From NCBI RefSeq assembly GCF_000247815.1, contig NC_021677.1, positions 17,399,687-17,463,686 on the forward strand: a stretch of 64,000 bases of DNA. Reading direction: 5' to 3'. The notes beneath the pieces are model-generated. The model was given only the letters and a program-made list of their open reading frames with translations. It searched no databases and was not told the DNA's origin. This stretch comes from Ficedula albicollis. Lineage: Eukaryota > Chordata > Aves > Passeriformes > Muscicapidae. This document shows, one piece after another, positions 39,501 through 54,500 of this stretch. Numbering within the stretch: the first letter of the stretch is position 1; every line of letters begins with the position of its first letter. Made by a program: the position numbers and the translations under genes.

Positions 39501-42500
39501 TAACTAGTCAAGACACTCAGAGGAACAGTGAACAAGGTGTGAGCTCAGGCCCTGCCAAGGAGATCTACAGTGTAGTTCCAAAAGACAAGGCACTATCCCT
39601 TTTCCTTCCTACACTGTGGATTCCTGAGCTTTCTCCAAATCCCCTTTTCTTCACAATATCACACCCATAGCCAGCTCAAAGCAAGAGTTGTGAACTTCAG
39701 GGCAGCATTTATCTCATGACATCAAAATGAACCTTTATCCATCAAGAAAAGAAAAGATGACATCCTAAGGCATAAGATCAAGTGGGCTGCTTAAAAGCTC
39801 AGAGAAGATCAAGTCACTAGAATGAGAGGCAGAGACAGTTTCTGGGCTTCTCCCAAGCTGACAAATGAGAACAGGTCAGTTGTGAGCCCAGTTCACCTCC
39901 ACAGCTGCACACCCCTCTACAGTAAGCAAATAAAAGCCCTGTGCCAAAAAACTATCTGTGAATGGCTGCAAAGAACTTTTGCCATGATGCTTTTTAGCAA
40001 CTAACACAGCACTAAAGCAACAGTCCCAGCAATAGATACAGAGAGACTGCTTCACTGCCCTGGAGCCCACATCCTGTGCTCACATACACATGGATGCACA
40101 CCCACCCTGTGGCTGGTATTGCCCAAAGTGATAATCTGCAGAGTCCTTTTCTCCTGCACACAAAACTAACCTTACTTCCTCCTAACGGACAAGTGTCAGT
40201 GTCACTGATTTTTCAAGGATCTACATTAACTGAATTACTGTGGTGGACTTGCTTGGGCTCACTACTTCCCCATACACATGGCAATATTGTTTTTCACATC
40301 ATGAAAGCCAGCACACAAACTCTAAACATGCTGTATGAAAATATTAGTTTTATTCTGCTGCTGGTTTATTTATTCTGCAGTAGGCAGGACTGCAAGTGTA
40401 ACACAAACTATTGATTTTCTCAGTATAAGATTTAAAGTCATACAAGAACATTAAGAGCCTCAAATCTGATCATCCACAATACCAAGACTACAGCAATTTG
40501 TTAACTCAGTAAAACTGCACTTGAACTGGAGCCCATATTTTAAACTCTGTTTTGATCTTACAGACAACTGCAGGGTACTACTCCTGCAGTATGTGAGTCA
40601 GAGGAAAGTTAATTTCCTGATCTCTTTATTAAGAATCAATAAAAACCACTGCAAACCAACAGGCTGGAGGAGGGAGGGAATCCTTTCCAATACTTTTTTA
40701 CTTTTTGTTTCTGAAGAGTGAGGACGAGCATTCTCTGTGACACACCTGTCAACCTAACAGCACTGATTGCTTTAGGAATAAAAACACTTCATTGGTTTCT
40801 TTTCTTTCCTCCATACCAACACATTTACTGATCTATCAGCCTCAACACCAGCCAACAACTGTTCTGGAGTTCTACCAGATAATGACTTGGAACGTAAGAA
40901 ACATTTATTTTATCAACCTAATCTGAAACACTTTTATGTATTTCCTCTGTGTTAAGGACAGGTCTTTATTTTAGGTCTGCCATTACTTCACAAACTACTG
41001 TAATTACTCTTTGTAAGATGTCCTAAGCAGAGGATCTTTCCCAAACTGAATCTAGGTTGTCTCCATAATCCCTTTTCAGGACAGCTCTCTTCCACCTTTC
41101 TTGCACTTTTAATCACTTCTGTAACCAAAATTCAACATTATATTCACAGTGAGGCAAGTCTGTTACACAATGACATGATAATATTTTCTAACGTATTTTC
41201 TTTCTGAATATAACCAAGTGTTGTGTTTGGGTTTTGGAAATCCATTGCATATTAGGTAGATGCCTTTACTCCTGTATGATGTGTAGATCTTTCTGCCAAG
41301 ACCTAACAGTATTTCAGAATTCAATAATGCATACCAGCAATTTTAAATTGTCCCTTCCACTGTAATTACCTGGCAAGTTAATTCCATGTTCCAGCTACAG
41401 AATACTGTCTGGCAACCTAGATCTTTGAAGTCCTTCAGAAATGCACCTGCCAATCACTCACTTATATGACTAATATATAATAACTTGTACCACTAATATA
41501 CTACTAATTATATTAATAATTTGTTTATCAATGAACACAGTGTTGTTGTTGTTTTGGTTTTTTTTGCTGTTGCCTTTCCATCCTTAAAGAAAGTGTGTAC
41601 ACTCATGTACCTGATGAATGTTAGTTCATGGTAAAATTTTGCCACCTTCCCTGTGATTATTGAGTTCCCTCAGTCTTCAATTGTAAGGGACATTTATTGA
41701 ATAAGCAGGTGGCACACAATTATGACCCTGTTTTGGATTTATTAATGTACAATTTTTTAAAAGAAAAGGATAAAGGTAATTCACATAGGCAATATTGCCT
41801 TCACAACTGAAGGAACAATGGTCAAACATAAATAAAATGTGAAAGCACAAACAAAAGCTGTGTTTATTGAACTTTTATGCATTTACCTTGGCTTTCCACT
41901 AGGCTCTGAGTGCACATGCGCTGCAAGGAGCAATATGGATAGATAATGAATGTTATGCCTTCGCCTGTTCTGAGGACACTTCCTTTTTAACAGTATCAAT
42001 GTGGCTCTTAAACCATAACCATGTTTTTTTTAAAAATCCTATTCACTTTGATGGGTATCTCTTCTTACATTCTCCGAATAAGGTTTGTTGGCTTCTTTGG
42101 TTTTTTTTGTGCGATGTTTTGGTGTTTGTTTGTGGGCTTTTTTGGGGAGTTATTTTTGTTTCCTTTTTGTTTTTTTTTTTGTTAATGGCAGATACACTTG
42201 GCAGTAGCTGTGACCTTGAGTTGTACACTTGAGCAAGCAAGACAGCCCAGTCCTGCCAGGCTGCTTATGCATTCTGAGAGAGCTCCTTCAGAGAGGAGTG
42301 TCTCAATGAAGACAGAAGCATGATGTGCATACCAAGCCAAGTGCTTCATGATTTATTTATAGGGAAAAGGGGCATATAAATTTGCTGAAGGGGAAAGAAA
42401 AATGAAGAATTTGACTTACCTTGTCGGTGTAGACGAAGAAGAGAATCACAACAGTGAGCTCCAACAGAAATATAATTAACAGCATGATAAAAAACTGTCA

Positions 42501-45500
42501 AGAGAAGAAAGGACAGGGGATAAAACAAAAGCAAAAGCCATCAACATCTATTTCAGCTTTTTCTGGATGCACAGCAAGAACATTCAGCAGATCATGCAGA
42601 ATGGGGAGTGGGAGTCATACAGGCAGCAGGATACAAAGCTACTGCAACTGAAAAAGCAGGTAAAGGACTAGTCAGGAAACATCACAGTGTCTGGGCATAG
42701 GCATGGCTCGTTTATAGCACTGGTTTCAGTAGAACACCCTAAAACCCTACCAAGAGCAAGCCAGTGCTCTCTTTGACAGCAAACCTTGAGAAAACTTCCC
42801 ATGCTAGGTTTTCTTTATTTTTCCCCACACTAGATATTAGTGATAATATCCAAAGATATCCATGAAATCCACAGCTTAACTTCCCATGGCAAAAGAAGGT
42901 AGCCTGGGCCATAAATCATAAAGTCATAGCTCCTTTCAAGGGTAATTGTGGGATCAAGGGGGAAGTGAAAGGTGTACCAAGTTAGCTTTATGAGCAGTTT
43001 CAGGGAGCTACAAAAATCACCCGTGAGTTTGAGTTGAAAGGGGCTGATTTGTACAGAAGACATCAAAGCAAAGTTGGGCCACCTCTCTTTCTTCTCATAA
43101 GCCACGAAACTGCCTAAAAACCCAGGAGTCAAAAGCTCAAAGGACTGGATAAAAAACTTTTAACACAAGGATTTCAGGTAGATTCTCTAAAGCTCTGATT
43201 GACTTCAGTGAGAGGAACTGCTAGCAATGCCAAACACTTCTGGGAAACCACATCTGCATTTTGTTGCTACACTGGATGGGTCTGCAGCAGCATCAACACA
43301 GCACTTGCAGACTTCAGAGTGAGCACTATCAGAGCATTAAATAAAATGGAATTTTGCCTAGATAGGCAAAGGAGAGAGTAATTTTGGAAACTTTTTAGGC
43401 TGAGGCAAAGGTCCAGCTCCCCAAAACACAAAAATTCACATACTTAGCAACCTGTAAGGCTGGAATTCTAATACTGAGCAACACCAATTTAATTGGAGTC
43501 CCATCCCCAAGAGAAAAATGCAATTACTGTCTCTTCAACCACAAGGCTGCAAACCTATAAAAGTTTAATAGCTACTAAGCCTTTATCAGAATTTCTGCAC
43601 TGCCTGGTAAGCCAAAACCAAACCTTTGAACCCATGGATTTATGTGACTGAATGGAGGGCAAAAAGTCACAAAGGGGAAAATACTTTTCTTCCCTGGTAC
43701 AATTACTGTGTCTAAAGAAGTCATTGCATTTTGCCCCATGAATCTTAAATTATTTATTTTCAAATTTTCATCACCGGTATTTTTACACCTGCCTGACCCT
43801 AATACTGGATCCTATTACTGCCCAGTTTTGAATCACAGACCTCATTTATGCCTGTGATCTGAGCTGATTTCCATATCATTACCATCCAACACTGACCTTT
43901 TCTATGGCTTTCCAAACCTGTCGTGGTGCAGCTTGCTTATTTTTTACAATTTTAGCCTGCTGCATAGCATTAACTGAAACAGGACAAAGCATATCCCTCT
44001 TTGCAAAGATGCACACACTTTGCTCTATCTATTTGGCTGTAGAGTACTTTTCTGCTCATCCATAAAAGCATCACTTTTCCAAAATGAGCGTGTGAACACC
44101 ATTTTCTCCCTGTGAAATTCCCTGGCATAGACATGATTGCATGAGACAATTTCTAGAACAAAGGAAAAAAAGACTGTTTGTTATCCATTAAATACAGTGA
44201 TCAGCATTTCCTACCACAGGACCTCAGTTTCATCAGCTTATCATTTTGCCAAACCTTAATTGTCTGTGCTGATATATTCTGTGCTTGTTTCTGCCGAAAG
44301 GATAAAAGCTTTTGGAAGAACGTCAAAAATAGCACTCCAATTACTTCTAAGAATGAGGCAGGGAAAAGTATGCTATTTTTCCCAGGTTAAATTTCTGGTG
44401 CTTTAATTTGAAATCCTCTCATACTGCAGTGCTTAGAGCAGGGACCTGACACAGTGAGCTCCATTTCAGGCACAGAAATTTCAGCCCTTTGTCTTACCCA
44501 GCTACAAGTGGATGTTTTTGGGAAAGTTAATAGCTTTCAAGGGACTGCATTTCACACATCAGAGAGATGAGAGGGCTCAGCAGCTAAAACCTGCAAATCC
44601 TACACCCACATGGCTCACACACAACCAGACAATCCACAAAACATCCTACAGATCTTTTCTGCTCCTGTGGTGCCTTTCTGCCATCTCCCCAAAGCCAATA
44701 ACCTCCAAACTCACTTCACAGGACGTGACCTGGAATGGGGCAGGGCGGGGGGGCTGGGGTGGTATGTCCAGGAACTGGAATAAAACCTGTCCTCTCAAGA
44801 AAGCTTTTCCTCCCCTCCCTGCACACAGCAGAATGAAAAGAGTACAGATGAAGCCACGAGACACTGCAGGAGAAATGCTATCTCAAGTAAGAACATTTTT
44901 AACAGCAGATGGGAATGGTTTGGCTTAGGATATGATCTGGCTACAAGTTTTAGAAAAACTGGTCCTACAAGCAGCAGACAATCCAGGCAGGAGACAGAGG
45001 ACACCTGTCCACATGGATTCCCAGAAGGAACAAGGCTTTTGAGAGGATGGTGGCCTGGGGAGGGCCCCATGCTGGACCCATGGGGAAAAAAAGAGCAAGG
45101 AATAAAGAATGGCCATAAAAGAAAAGCATCCTGCACTGATCCCCATGACAGAGTATAATGTGCAAGGGATGGACTAGCAAGAGGAGAGGAAAGATGTCTG
45201 GAGGGAAGTTGCAGTGTTTTCTCAAGTATGTCATTATTTCTTAATACTAGGATCAGTAATTAAAATTTCATCTTAATTGGCAACAAATGAAGTGAAATTT
45301 CACGTCTCTAGAGTATTTTCCCCTACAACACCAACTCTGCTAAAAGCTGCCAGCTTCAGACTGGAGCAGGGAGCTGCTCTTGCCAGCTGTGCCATTGTGT
45401 CCACCAGCAGAAGGAGGCTGGACCTTCTGGCAAGATCCTGATGGTGCTCCTGCCTTCCTCAGATAATACGAGAGAAACAGGCATGGCACTGACATCAGAA

Positions 45501-48500
45501 AAGATGCTAAAATTATGGAGTCAAGCACTCAAAATTTAGGAAACACCAGAATAAAAATCCTCTTGGTGATGGTTATGTATCATGTTTTTCCCTACATAGA
45601 TTGAGAGGGCCCTCCAAGCTGGGAATTTGGTTTCATGTTTTGTAAATCTTGGAAGCCATACAGTGAACCAAAACTAATACACATTGCTCAGAAAGTCAAA
45701 ACCTAGATAAGGATTATCCTTTATCTCCATAGAAAAATATTTCAGTTTTATATGAAGTATTTAATTCTATCTTTTTGTTTTACATTTGGAAACATTGACA
45801 GAGCCCACACCACATAGCTATTTCACAGATAACTAACAAGTATTATGAATCCCCACTGTGTGCATACAGTAGAGACCTGTGCTGTATCTTTTATTACAAA
45901 TGTTAATTAAGTGAGATCAACCTCAGTGTGGAGGCTTCACACTCATCACCTAGTAAAAGCTACAAGCACTTGCATGTCAGCTCATCTGCCATTCCCCTTC
46001 TAAGCAGGGCTGTACCTGAGCCCAAACCAACACCTTGGAAAGCAGCAATCAAGGTTTCAGCCTGGCTGACTGTGATTCACCAGACTAAAGAGCACGCACA
46101 GACACATGCACAACCTGCTCCTCTAGTCCACAGCACCTTCCAACAACAGGTCACTTCCAGTTCCATCCTCAGTATCATCCCAAAGGGAATGATGCCCAAT
46201 CTAGGGCCACACCCAGCTTGGCATATACCATTCAAATTTAGAAGGAAGAAACACAAACTCACTGAAGGCACACAGCACCTAAACCCCCACCACACCTGCT
46301 GGAAACTCTCACAGCTGCTTTTCAATTGAGTTCTCTCACTGTGGTGATAAATACTGAGAAGAATAAAATTGAGTTTTGTTTGCTTCACTGGGGCTGTAGG
46401 CTATTGGTATAATAAAGATTTATGCATGGAGAAACAACAATCCCAAAGCAAAGCATTCAAGTGAAACTCCATAAAAAAAGATTAATCTGACCTTGTACAC
46501 AAAAATGCTTTACCATACTACTTGTCAAACAGTGGGATGCTACCCAGCAGAGGCTCAGTGGAGAGGTCCCTACTGCTTAGATTTTCATAAATTACACCTG
46601 AAATAACCCCACAGAAGCTTTGATGAGGAGGGAGGTAAGGTAACACCCTTCTGTCTACCACTGCTGATTTCCAACCCCTAAGAAAACTAAGGCTGGTTTC
46701 TCAGCAGCTACCTTTATATTCTACAAAGCCTTTGACCCTCCCAGATTCTCATTAAAGGTCCATGGATAAGGAAGGATGCAATTGCTACCAAACTTATTTC
46801 ATGGACATGTACCACCCTCCTGCTGTCAGAGAAAAAAATCTGCTTTTTTTGCGAGAGGAGGTCCCAGCTTTCAACTCCATCCCCATTGGATCTGTACCAG
46901 GCTTTTGACTCACTACTTCCAGTTTTGTGGATTCAGGCTCTTGATACCAGTTGGAGACTCAAGAACTGTACCCTGTGTACATCACTCCAAGCATGTTTCC
47001 ACTGCTGCTCGCACAGGCAGAGAACAAATTAATTGTATTTCCCTCCCAAACAAACAGGATTCCCTGGTTTCTCAGATGTTTCTACAGACACTCGCCTCTC
47101 TGCATAATGACTGACATCACACATTAATACACAGGATTGGGTCATCTGCTTCCCCACTGCCTCCCCCTCCCAAATCTTCTCAGTAGTGGGATCATGTTGC
47201 TCAAATTGCCCATCTCTCTATGTCAAGAGTAGCTGATTTTCTCTGAGTCTCCCAAAGACAAAAATGACCCAATCCAGTAGGATCTCAGTGTGCCAGAACT
47301 GCTTTTCAACTTAGCTCATGGCAGGAGACAGAAGCTTCTTGCAAAGAATTATTCAAATCTTCTTCAACAAACATGAAAGTAGTAGGAAGACCTGAAAGCC
47401 AGCTGTTTCTTTCAAACGGGGATACATTCCAAAACAATTTTAAAGTTCATGGCCTAGCAAATATATTACTTACACCAGACTGCATACAAAATTAGCATAA
47501 CCTTCCTAAGAAACTGAACAAATAACTTCAACAGACAGCCTGTGCTGGTTTCCATCACATTTAAACCGCCTGCAAGGTGGACAGTTGGCTTCTTTTCTGA
47601 CAGACACTATGAAGTACAACACATCAGCAGGGAGGTTGCTCCTGGAAAATGCTCCAGCAAGGTAACTGGCCTCCACCTGCACCAGCTCCCAGGATGAAGA
47701 GGAAAAAAAAAATGGAAAATTTACAGCCAGTCCTTCCTCTGTAATATCAGCTGCAAGTTTGGTACAGTGATGACACAAATGATACAAGCATTTTGCCTTT
47801 TAGTGAGGCTGGGTTACCAAATCCTCACTGATCATCTTTAATTTTAGTATTTCATTTCACTTCCTAATGAATACACACCCCAGCAGTTAAGCAATCACAG
47901 ACAATTCTTTGGGGTAGTTGGTCTCCATAGCCTGGAAGGGTTATTAATTTGTCTGCCTGGTCCTAATGTGAACATATATAACTTTGGTGCTCAAGAATGA
48001 ACCAGCTGTGGCTGCTAGAAGACAGAATCTGTCAGAATCACAGAAACACACAGATTGTCAGTGATCTCTGGGGACCACCTGGTTCAACCCCTTCCAAAAA
48101 GCACAGTCAGCTACAGGAAGTTGTACAGAGCTGTGCCCAGTCACCTTAGGAGCATCTCCAAGGATGAAGATGGACAGTCACCCACAGCCTCCCTGGATAC
48201 CTTTTTCCAATACTTGGCTATATTCATGATAAGAAAAATAACAAAAAATATTCTCTAATTGGAATTTCCTTTGGTTTTAACCTGCGCCTGTTATCTCTTG
48301 TACCATCCCCATGAATCCTTCCAAAAGGATAGGATATATTCCAAAATATAAGGATATATTTTCCTTATACTGTACTAGGAGGTGGTTGAAGACATCAATA
48401 AAATATCCTGCCTGCTTTTATTTCTTATGACAGAACAAACCCAGCTCTCTCAGTCTATCCTTGTACATCATGTGCCCCACAATCATCACAGTGGCTCTCC

Positions 48501-51500
48501 ACGGATCCCTTTCCTTCTGGCATTCATGCCCCTCTTCTACTGGGGAGCTTTAAATTGGGTTAAGTACTTTAGATGTAGTCTTTTTTTATTTTGGAAGAAG
48601 GTTTCATTCTTCCTCATGTCAAGAATGGTAAAGGAATGTAGGGCTTGGTATGGTCCACAAAGATCCAATTACTACATTTATCATTATATTCTGATTTGAG
48701 ACAAAGGTACATTTGAAAGATCTCCGCTTGATTTTTAGATCGTAATTTGATATGAACAGAAATGCTGTCAAAGGTAACCTCACACCCTGCACACATCTCT
48801 CCCTTCTTTTCTCATCCTATATTTAATACTGAAGGTGTAAATAGTATCTGTCCTTTTTGAATAAATTATGTCAAAGCCTTTACCCACTGTCATGGAAAGA
48901 AAATGAGCTCTATCCCTGCTGAAACCAGGACACCTAGAAATTCACAGAGCTCCATTCTAAAGTCAGAAGAACTTAATGAATTTTACAGGAGCCACACTTT
49001 ACCAAGCTGCTTGAAAATTTGAAGTTTTCCTCAAATTTAATATGCTTTGTAATTTTTCTATTATTTTATAATGGATTATATTATTTATATTTAAATATTA
49101 TTTAATGGATTGAGTGATGATGTCTCTTTACTATGGTTGGCATTGTTAAAATGTTTTGTCTTCCTGCAGAAGAGTAGCATCTCCATGCCCAACCTAATTA
49201 TAATGACAGATGCATCAACAAACTTTGATGCATTAGTTGAGCACCAAAAGAGGTAACACTGTCAGACGTTCTGAATGCTGTAAACTACTGGCAAATTTAC
49301 TGCATATTCTACACTTTGGAAAAATTCAAGGCATCTAAAAAAAGTCTGAATCAATGCCAGCATTGCCACTGAGATACTGAAAAATGAACTCTAGGTACTG
49401 GAGAACCACCCACTCTTTATAAAGATCCTGTATTTTTGCCATTGTTGGATCTGGCTTTGTAAACAGAGCAATATGAAGTTCACCCTCAAGCATTTTCAGG
49501 CCTCCCAGAATAGCTTTTTAATAACATACTGGTAATCGACTTTTACAGAATAAAAACTCACATGGTACAGATTTTGTCAGCACTCAAAAAAAAACCCAAC
49601 CAAACTCTCTTCCACTTCTGAAAGCAAAAGTGTTCAATGTATCATTAGTTCCCACAAGAAGTTTGATGTAACATAATTCCCTGAAGGCATCTTGATCTGA
49701 TATATTAATAGGGAGTAGGAACATTATGAAAGATTCTCTCTTTTTTTAAATTTCCTTTGATTTTCTTTTCTGAGGTACTGAGCAAGGAGAGGAGAACAGA
49801 AGAAAAAGTGCAGTGGGAATTATACTTATAAGTGACTTCCTCTGCAGCCTGGAAGACTTGTACAGAAAAAGACAGAGCAGCGAACAAGAAATGACAGGAC
49901 AGTGCCCAGACTGCAACAATAACTGGAATTACAGCCAACAAAATCCCAGTACTAATCTACCACATGAACTTCAGAGCAAAAGGGAAAGGGCAGTTTGTTT
50001 CTACCAATTTCCATCACAGTGCATTCTGATTACACATCCCAGCACCAAAGGTTTTGCTGACACTGGGTCTGAATGCTCCTTTGATTAGTTCCATGCATTT
50101 GCTCCTACTTACCGCCCTTTGCAGCACCACAAATGCTTCCTTGCTGTCCACAGCATTTAGACTCCTTGAATATTTGTAGATTTATGTCCCATCTGAGCCC
50201 TCTCTCTCCCATGTTGTGCATATTTAGCTCTTTAAGTACTTCCTTGGAAGTAAATCTCTTTAGTCTTACAATCATTTTTTTTAGCATAAAAATGATAAGT
50301 TTGCTCATAAACTGTAAAAAGGCAGTAATGTACATGAGCAAACTTACGAACAGAAACTCCATTATGAAAACGTCATGTATCTAAATTTGGTTCATCAGCT
50401 ATTATTCTCTGAAAGCCTTAATGGCTAATTCATTATAATTGTGACAAAGCCTTTCATGCCTTATGCCTGCTGGATATATAGTACAGCTCTGTTTATGTTT
50501 GAACTATATATTTTATGAATGTGCAAAAACTCCTGGTGATCAATAAAGCTCAAAGAAATCTGCAGTAATTATTTCTGGGAAAATATACAACATATGCAGC
50601 CTTAACACATTAACAGTGTTTCATTTTAGTCTCATTACTGCTTTCAGTTGGAATCATTCAGTCTTACTGCACTAGTGAGTGAAAGTCGAGAGACCTGATA
50701 TTCCCATACTATGCATCAAAGGATTCTAAGAGGTATTTTATGGCATCTCTAGTATTTTTTCATATTCTACAAAAACTGACTCAAAATCAATGAAGTGTCA
50801 TCAAATGTTAGCCAGGTATCATTCTCCTATCACAACAGAGAGTGGGTGTAGGCCCTTTAGCAGATCACAGGTTCCTTAGCACTAATAAAAGTCTTGCTGG
50901 CCTTTGACTTTCATAAGGGTTGCATCATTTCTTCTGCAAACATAATGCAAAGGTGTGACAGGATCTTGTGTGATTTTATACCAGTCAGGAGAAAAAGTCA
51001 TCTTACTTGTGAAGTATGAGTGGCTGAAGAAGAAAATAAAACATCAGAGTAGCTCATTCAAGTCCCTTTGCCACTCTACCCATGACAAAGCAACTGCTTG
51101 AATCCATCTAATGCAGGTAAGGGATACAGTCAATACAACTAAAAGGCTCTCCCTTGGGTTTAATCCAACTACTCCATCTGTGGTAATGCCATGCAATGTT
51201 CTTATACCTAGGAGTGTCAAAACAGTGCCTAGAAACTGTGATGTATGTGTGAGTGAAAGAGATGGTGAGAAAAATAGGAGAAAATAAAGGACTAGCTAAT
51301 TCTACTGCTGGTTTTACCTCCAGTGTGGGGCTCTCAAATGTGCTCAGAAGCAGCTGCATGAGATGCACATATGTCAGTCTTGTAGTAGCTTAAAAAATGA
51401 AGAAGCAGGCAGTGTGGCCTACCTAATTTTGTCTTTTAGCTGGTAATACTGAGGGTCTGAAACATCTATAACATCAAATCAACTCTGGCTGAACCTTGTG

Positions 51501-54500
51501 TAGTATAAGTGATTTACACAAACTAGCCTCCATTTCTTTAACTCCAGAGTTACATTTTTCTGAGGTTCAGGTAATTCTGCTCCTTATAGAGAAAGAAGTC
51601 AATCTTGCTCTTCAATTTAGTTTGCTTTACTAAGGTGGTTAAAAATAACAAAAGAACGACTGGGAATAAAAGCACACATGCTGCTTTTCTAAGCCTATTG
51701 CTTTCTATCCAAGGAGATAATATTATTAGGGGAGAAAAAACAGCAAATGTTATGCTCAAAAGTGACATGAATGTCTGGGCTGGCAAGGCACACACAGGTT
51801 ACCTGTAATTTACTTTCAAAATGGGAGTAATTCTGTTGTCTTTCAGCTCTTGCAAGTGATCCTAGGTCTAGATTTGGAAATGGCTCAGAGCCAGGCTGCT
51901 TTAGAAAAACATAGCATGTGAGAAATTGGTTGAATGCTGAGACAGAAGATGGGAAAAGGGACACTTTGTAGTTGACAGGAGAACTTGAGCCTGCACAGAC
52001 TGTCAGTGAAGCTGATATTGCTAATAGACTTTAACCAACAAGGAGTTAGGAACTCAAACCCTGATAGCCATTTAGACAAACAGATTAAACCTTCAGCTCA
52101 TCTAAATTAGTACAGCTCCCCTGACTCCTGCACATGGTGCTGCCACACTGCATGATGGCCATAAAGCAGCGTCTTGGCACTAAAAAAAGAAATGGGGGAC
52201 ATCAGAAAAATGTCCCTCCCTGACCTAACAGGCTCCCCAGGGAAGTGGGGCTCCCCAGGGAAGCTGATCAGAGTTCAAGGAGTTTCTGGATGACACTCCT
52301 AGTTCTGTGGTTTAGTTTAGTTAGGCAGTCCTGCAAGGAGCAGATAGTAGACCCATGACTTTTATGGGTCCCTTCCAACTCAATATTGTGTGATTCTGTA
52401 ACTCAAATCTCATCAGGCATTAGTGATATTGCATCAGCTTACATCAGAAAATTAAATATACTCTATGAGGTAAGCCCTTCCTACACATTGACCCTAGGGG
52501 TCAAGTCTAAAACCAGGAGGGAAGGAAACTTTATTCTTTCTCTCCTCAGTTCCCAGATCCTTTGATTAAGTGCTCCCAGAGCTGAAGAAAAGAAGGGAGG
52601 AAGGGAAGGACTCACACAGGTTCCATCCCCTCATGAGTTTCAGTACCAGCCAAGCAGGAGAAGCTAAAAACTGAAAAGCAAGGAGGAGCAGATTCTTCAT
52701 AATAGAGACAACCAAACTAGGGGAGATTAGTGCTCAGTACTTACAGTCCAAGCAGGCAGCAAGTTGGAATTTCACATGCAACACAGCAGCACACAGAGAG
52801 GTTATGTACATCACTTATAATGCTCTCAGGCTGTATGTACAGCATCTGTCTCTGCATTACTTGCTTGCTGCTCTGGCTGCAGCCAGCACTTCCCTGATTT
52901 TGCTAGTTTGATTGCTAAAACACCAGCTCATGTGCTAAACTGCAATGAGAATCTACTGCTTGATCTGTAGCATTAAATTACTGATATGAAGTAATTTACA
53001 GGCTGTTTCTTTCTCATTTAGTTCCTTTGAAATAAATTCCCTGTCACCAATGAAGTTTCAACTGTCAGCTCTCTGGATCCAGTGACACTATTGAAAACAG
53101 TAGAGTTTTTTAGTTTCCCTTTCTTCCTACTCATTAACATTTTCCTTATTTTCTTTATGGCTGTTTCACTTACAGATGAGCTGGCTGGAGTTCAGAAAAC
53201 TCTCAACAGCACACTACAAAACACCATGGGCACTCATTTTCCCCTTGGACTATTCCATAAATGAGTATCTTTTGATGTCTGGATAGTCACACAGATATGT
53301 ATATAGCATCAGTGCATTCCACAGCTGATCCTGACCTAATATCAAGTTTTAATTCTGATTTTATTCATTCCAGCAGCTGTTATGAACTACTTGCTTATTA
53401 ACACAAAGTTATAATTTAAATTAAATTGAACACACAGATCTGCCTGTTAATGATTACTTTCCTTCCCCTTCTCATTAACCATTGCTTCAGCTTTTCTACA
53501 ATAAAAATCAGGGTTATGCACAAATCAGGATAAATCAGAATAAGGAGAAGTGGGTGTATCTAAGCCATTTTGTTAAATAACAAAATTTTGTTAATCCTTG
53601 ATGTGATGGAACATACCCAAACTTGGTACTTTACAAGAAGGCAGCAGGCTTCAGATAATCAGAGAGCAATCAGCATTTTGTCTGTTTCAAGCCCTTTCCC
53701 CTTTCTAATTGATTCTTGTGTAGGTAATGTGTGGAGAAGGATCCCCTCATCCTCTCCCTCTTTTGAGTGGATTATTTGCTATGCTGCATCCCAACCCGAG
53801 CAGACAAATGTGGTCTTGGTACCAAATCATTGGAGGGGAAAAGAAGTGCCACAAAACCTGAGGGTGAAACGAAGAACTGCCTATGAATCTTATTTCCTTC
53901 TAGGACACAGGTTATTATTTAAATTTCAAGTGCCTGGAAACGTGATATCTATACATGTGGGCTGTAGCAACCAAATAGAGATTAAAATCTTTCCTTCACA
54001 TAGGGCCCCATACTGTTTTTTATCAGTATTCATACGATCTCCTGGACCAAAAGTAAGTCCCTGTTTGCAAAAACACACACTAGACCATGTTCACAGATCC
54101 TTTCCAGCAGCTTCTCTGAATGTTCTGTTTCACATTTAACTGAAGGCAGTGTTGCAATTAGGCTGATCAGCTCAGCTGGGAGAGTCTACAGTGTTACCCA
54201 TGGAAAACAGCTAAGTCTGCCAATTATTACTTTCAGCAAAACAAAAAATTGAGAAATAATTTTGCTTTGGGGTATTTATTTTTTATTTGGACACAACGCA
54301 TATGATAAAAGAAATCAAAACTGCCATTACTAGTATGGAAACAAGGACTAAATGCTTTTTAAAGGTCGCTGAAGCACACAGGATGGCTAGATATGTAAAG
54401 ATGATGAAGGCACTGAGCTGAGATTTAGACAATTTGAGTTTGCTTCGTGGCTCTCTCACAGTCTCCCAGTGCAACCTACGCCAGGCACTTAGTTTCACTT

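Larger units (their letters stand above)
9389..42419 (-). other. TSPAN4 intron (33,031 bp), largest of the gene
   Basis: A very long intron separates the TM3 exon from the large-loop exons. Recognisable content is a 385 bp tandem duplication (13428-14197), a (GA)13 microsatellite (16015-16040), a 13 bp tandem repeat (25332-25357), short A runs, a truncated CR1 (31440-32062), an A/C-rich tract (38521-38580) and a T/G-rich tract (42082-42184). The rest is unique, with several compositionally ordinary stretches that could be conserved noncoding elements (26150-26270, 28070-28260, 36090-36190). Open frames such as 11201-11707 and 20157-20831 show no recognisable protein. Confidence 0.75.

Noticed and set aside
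53570..54139. 189-codon open frame on plus in the TM2-TM3 intron
   Set aside because: The translation has no recognisable domain, repeat or signal, and no upstream promoter or splice pattern was seen. It is explained well enough by chance in a 64 kb scan.
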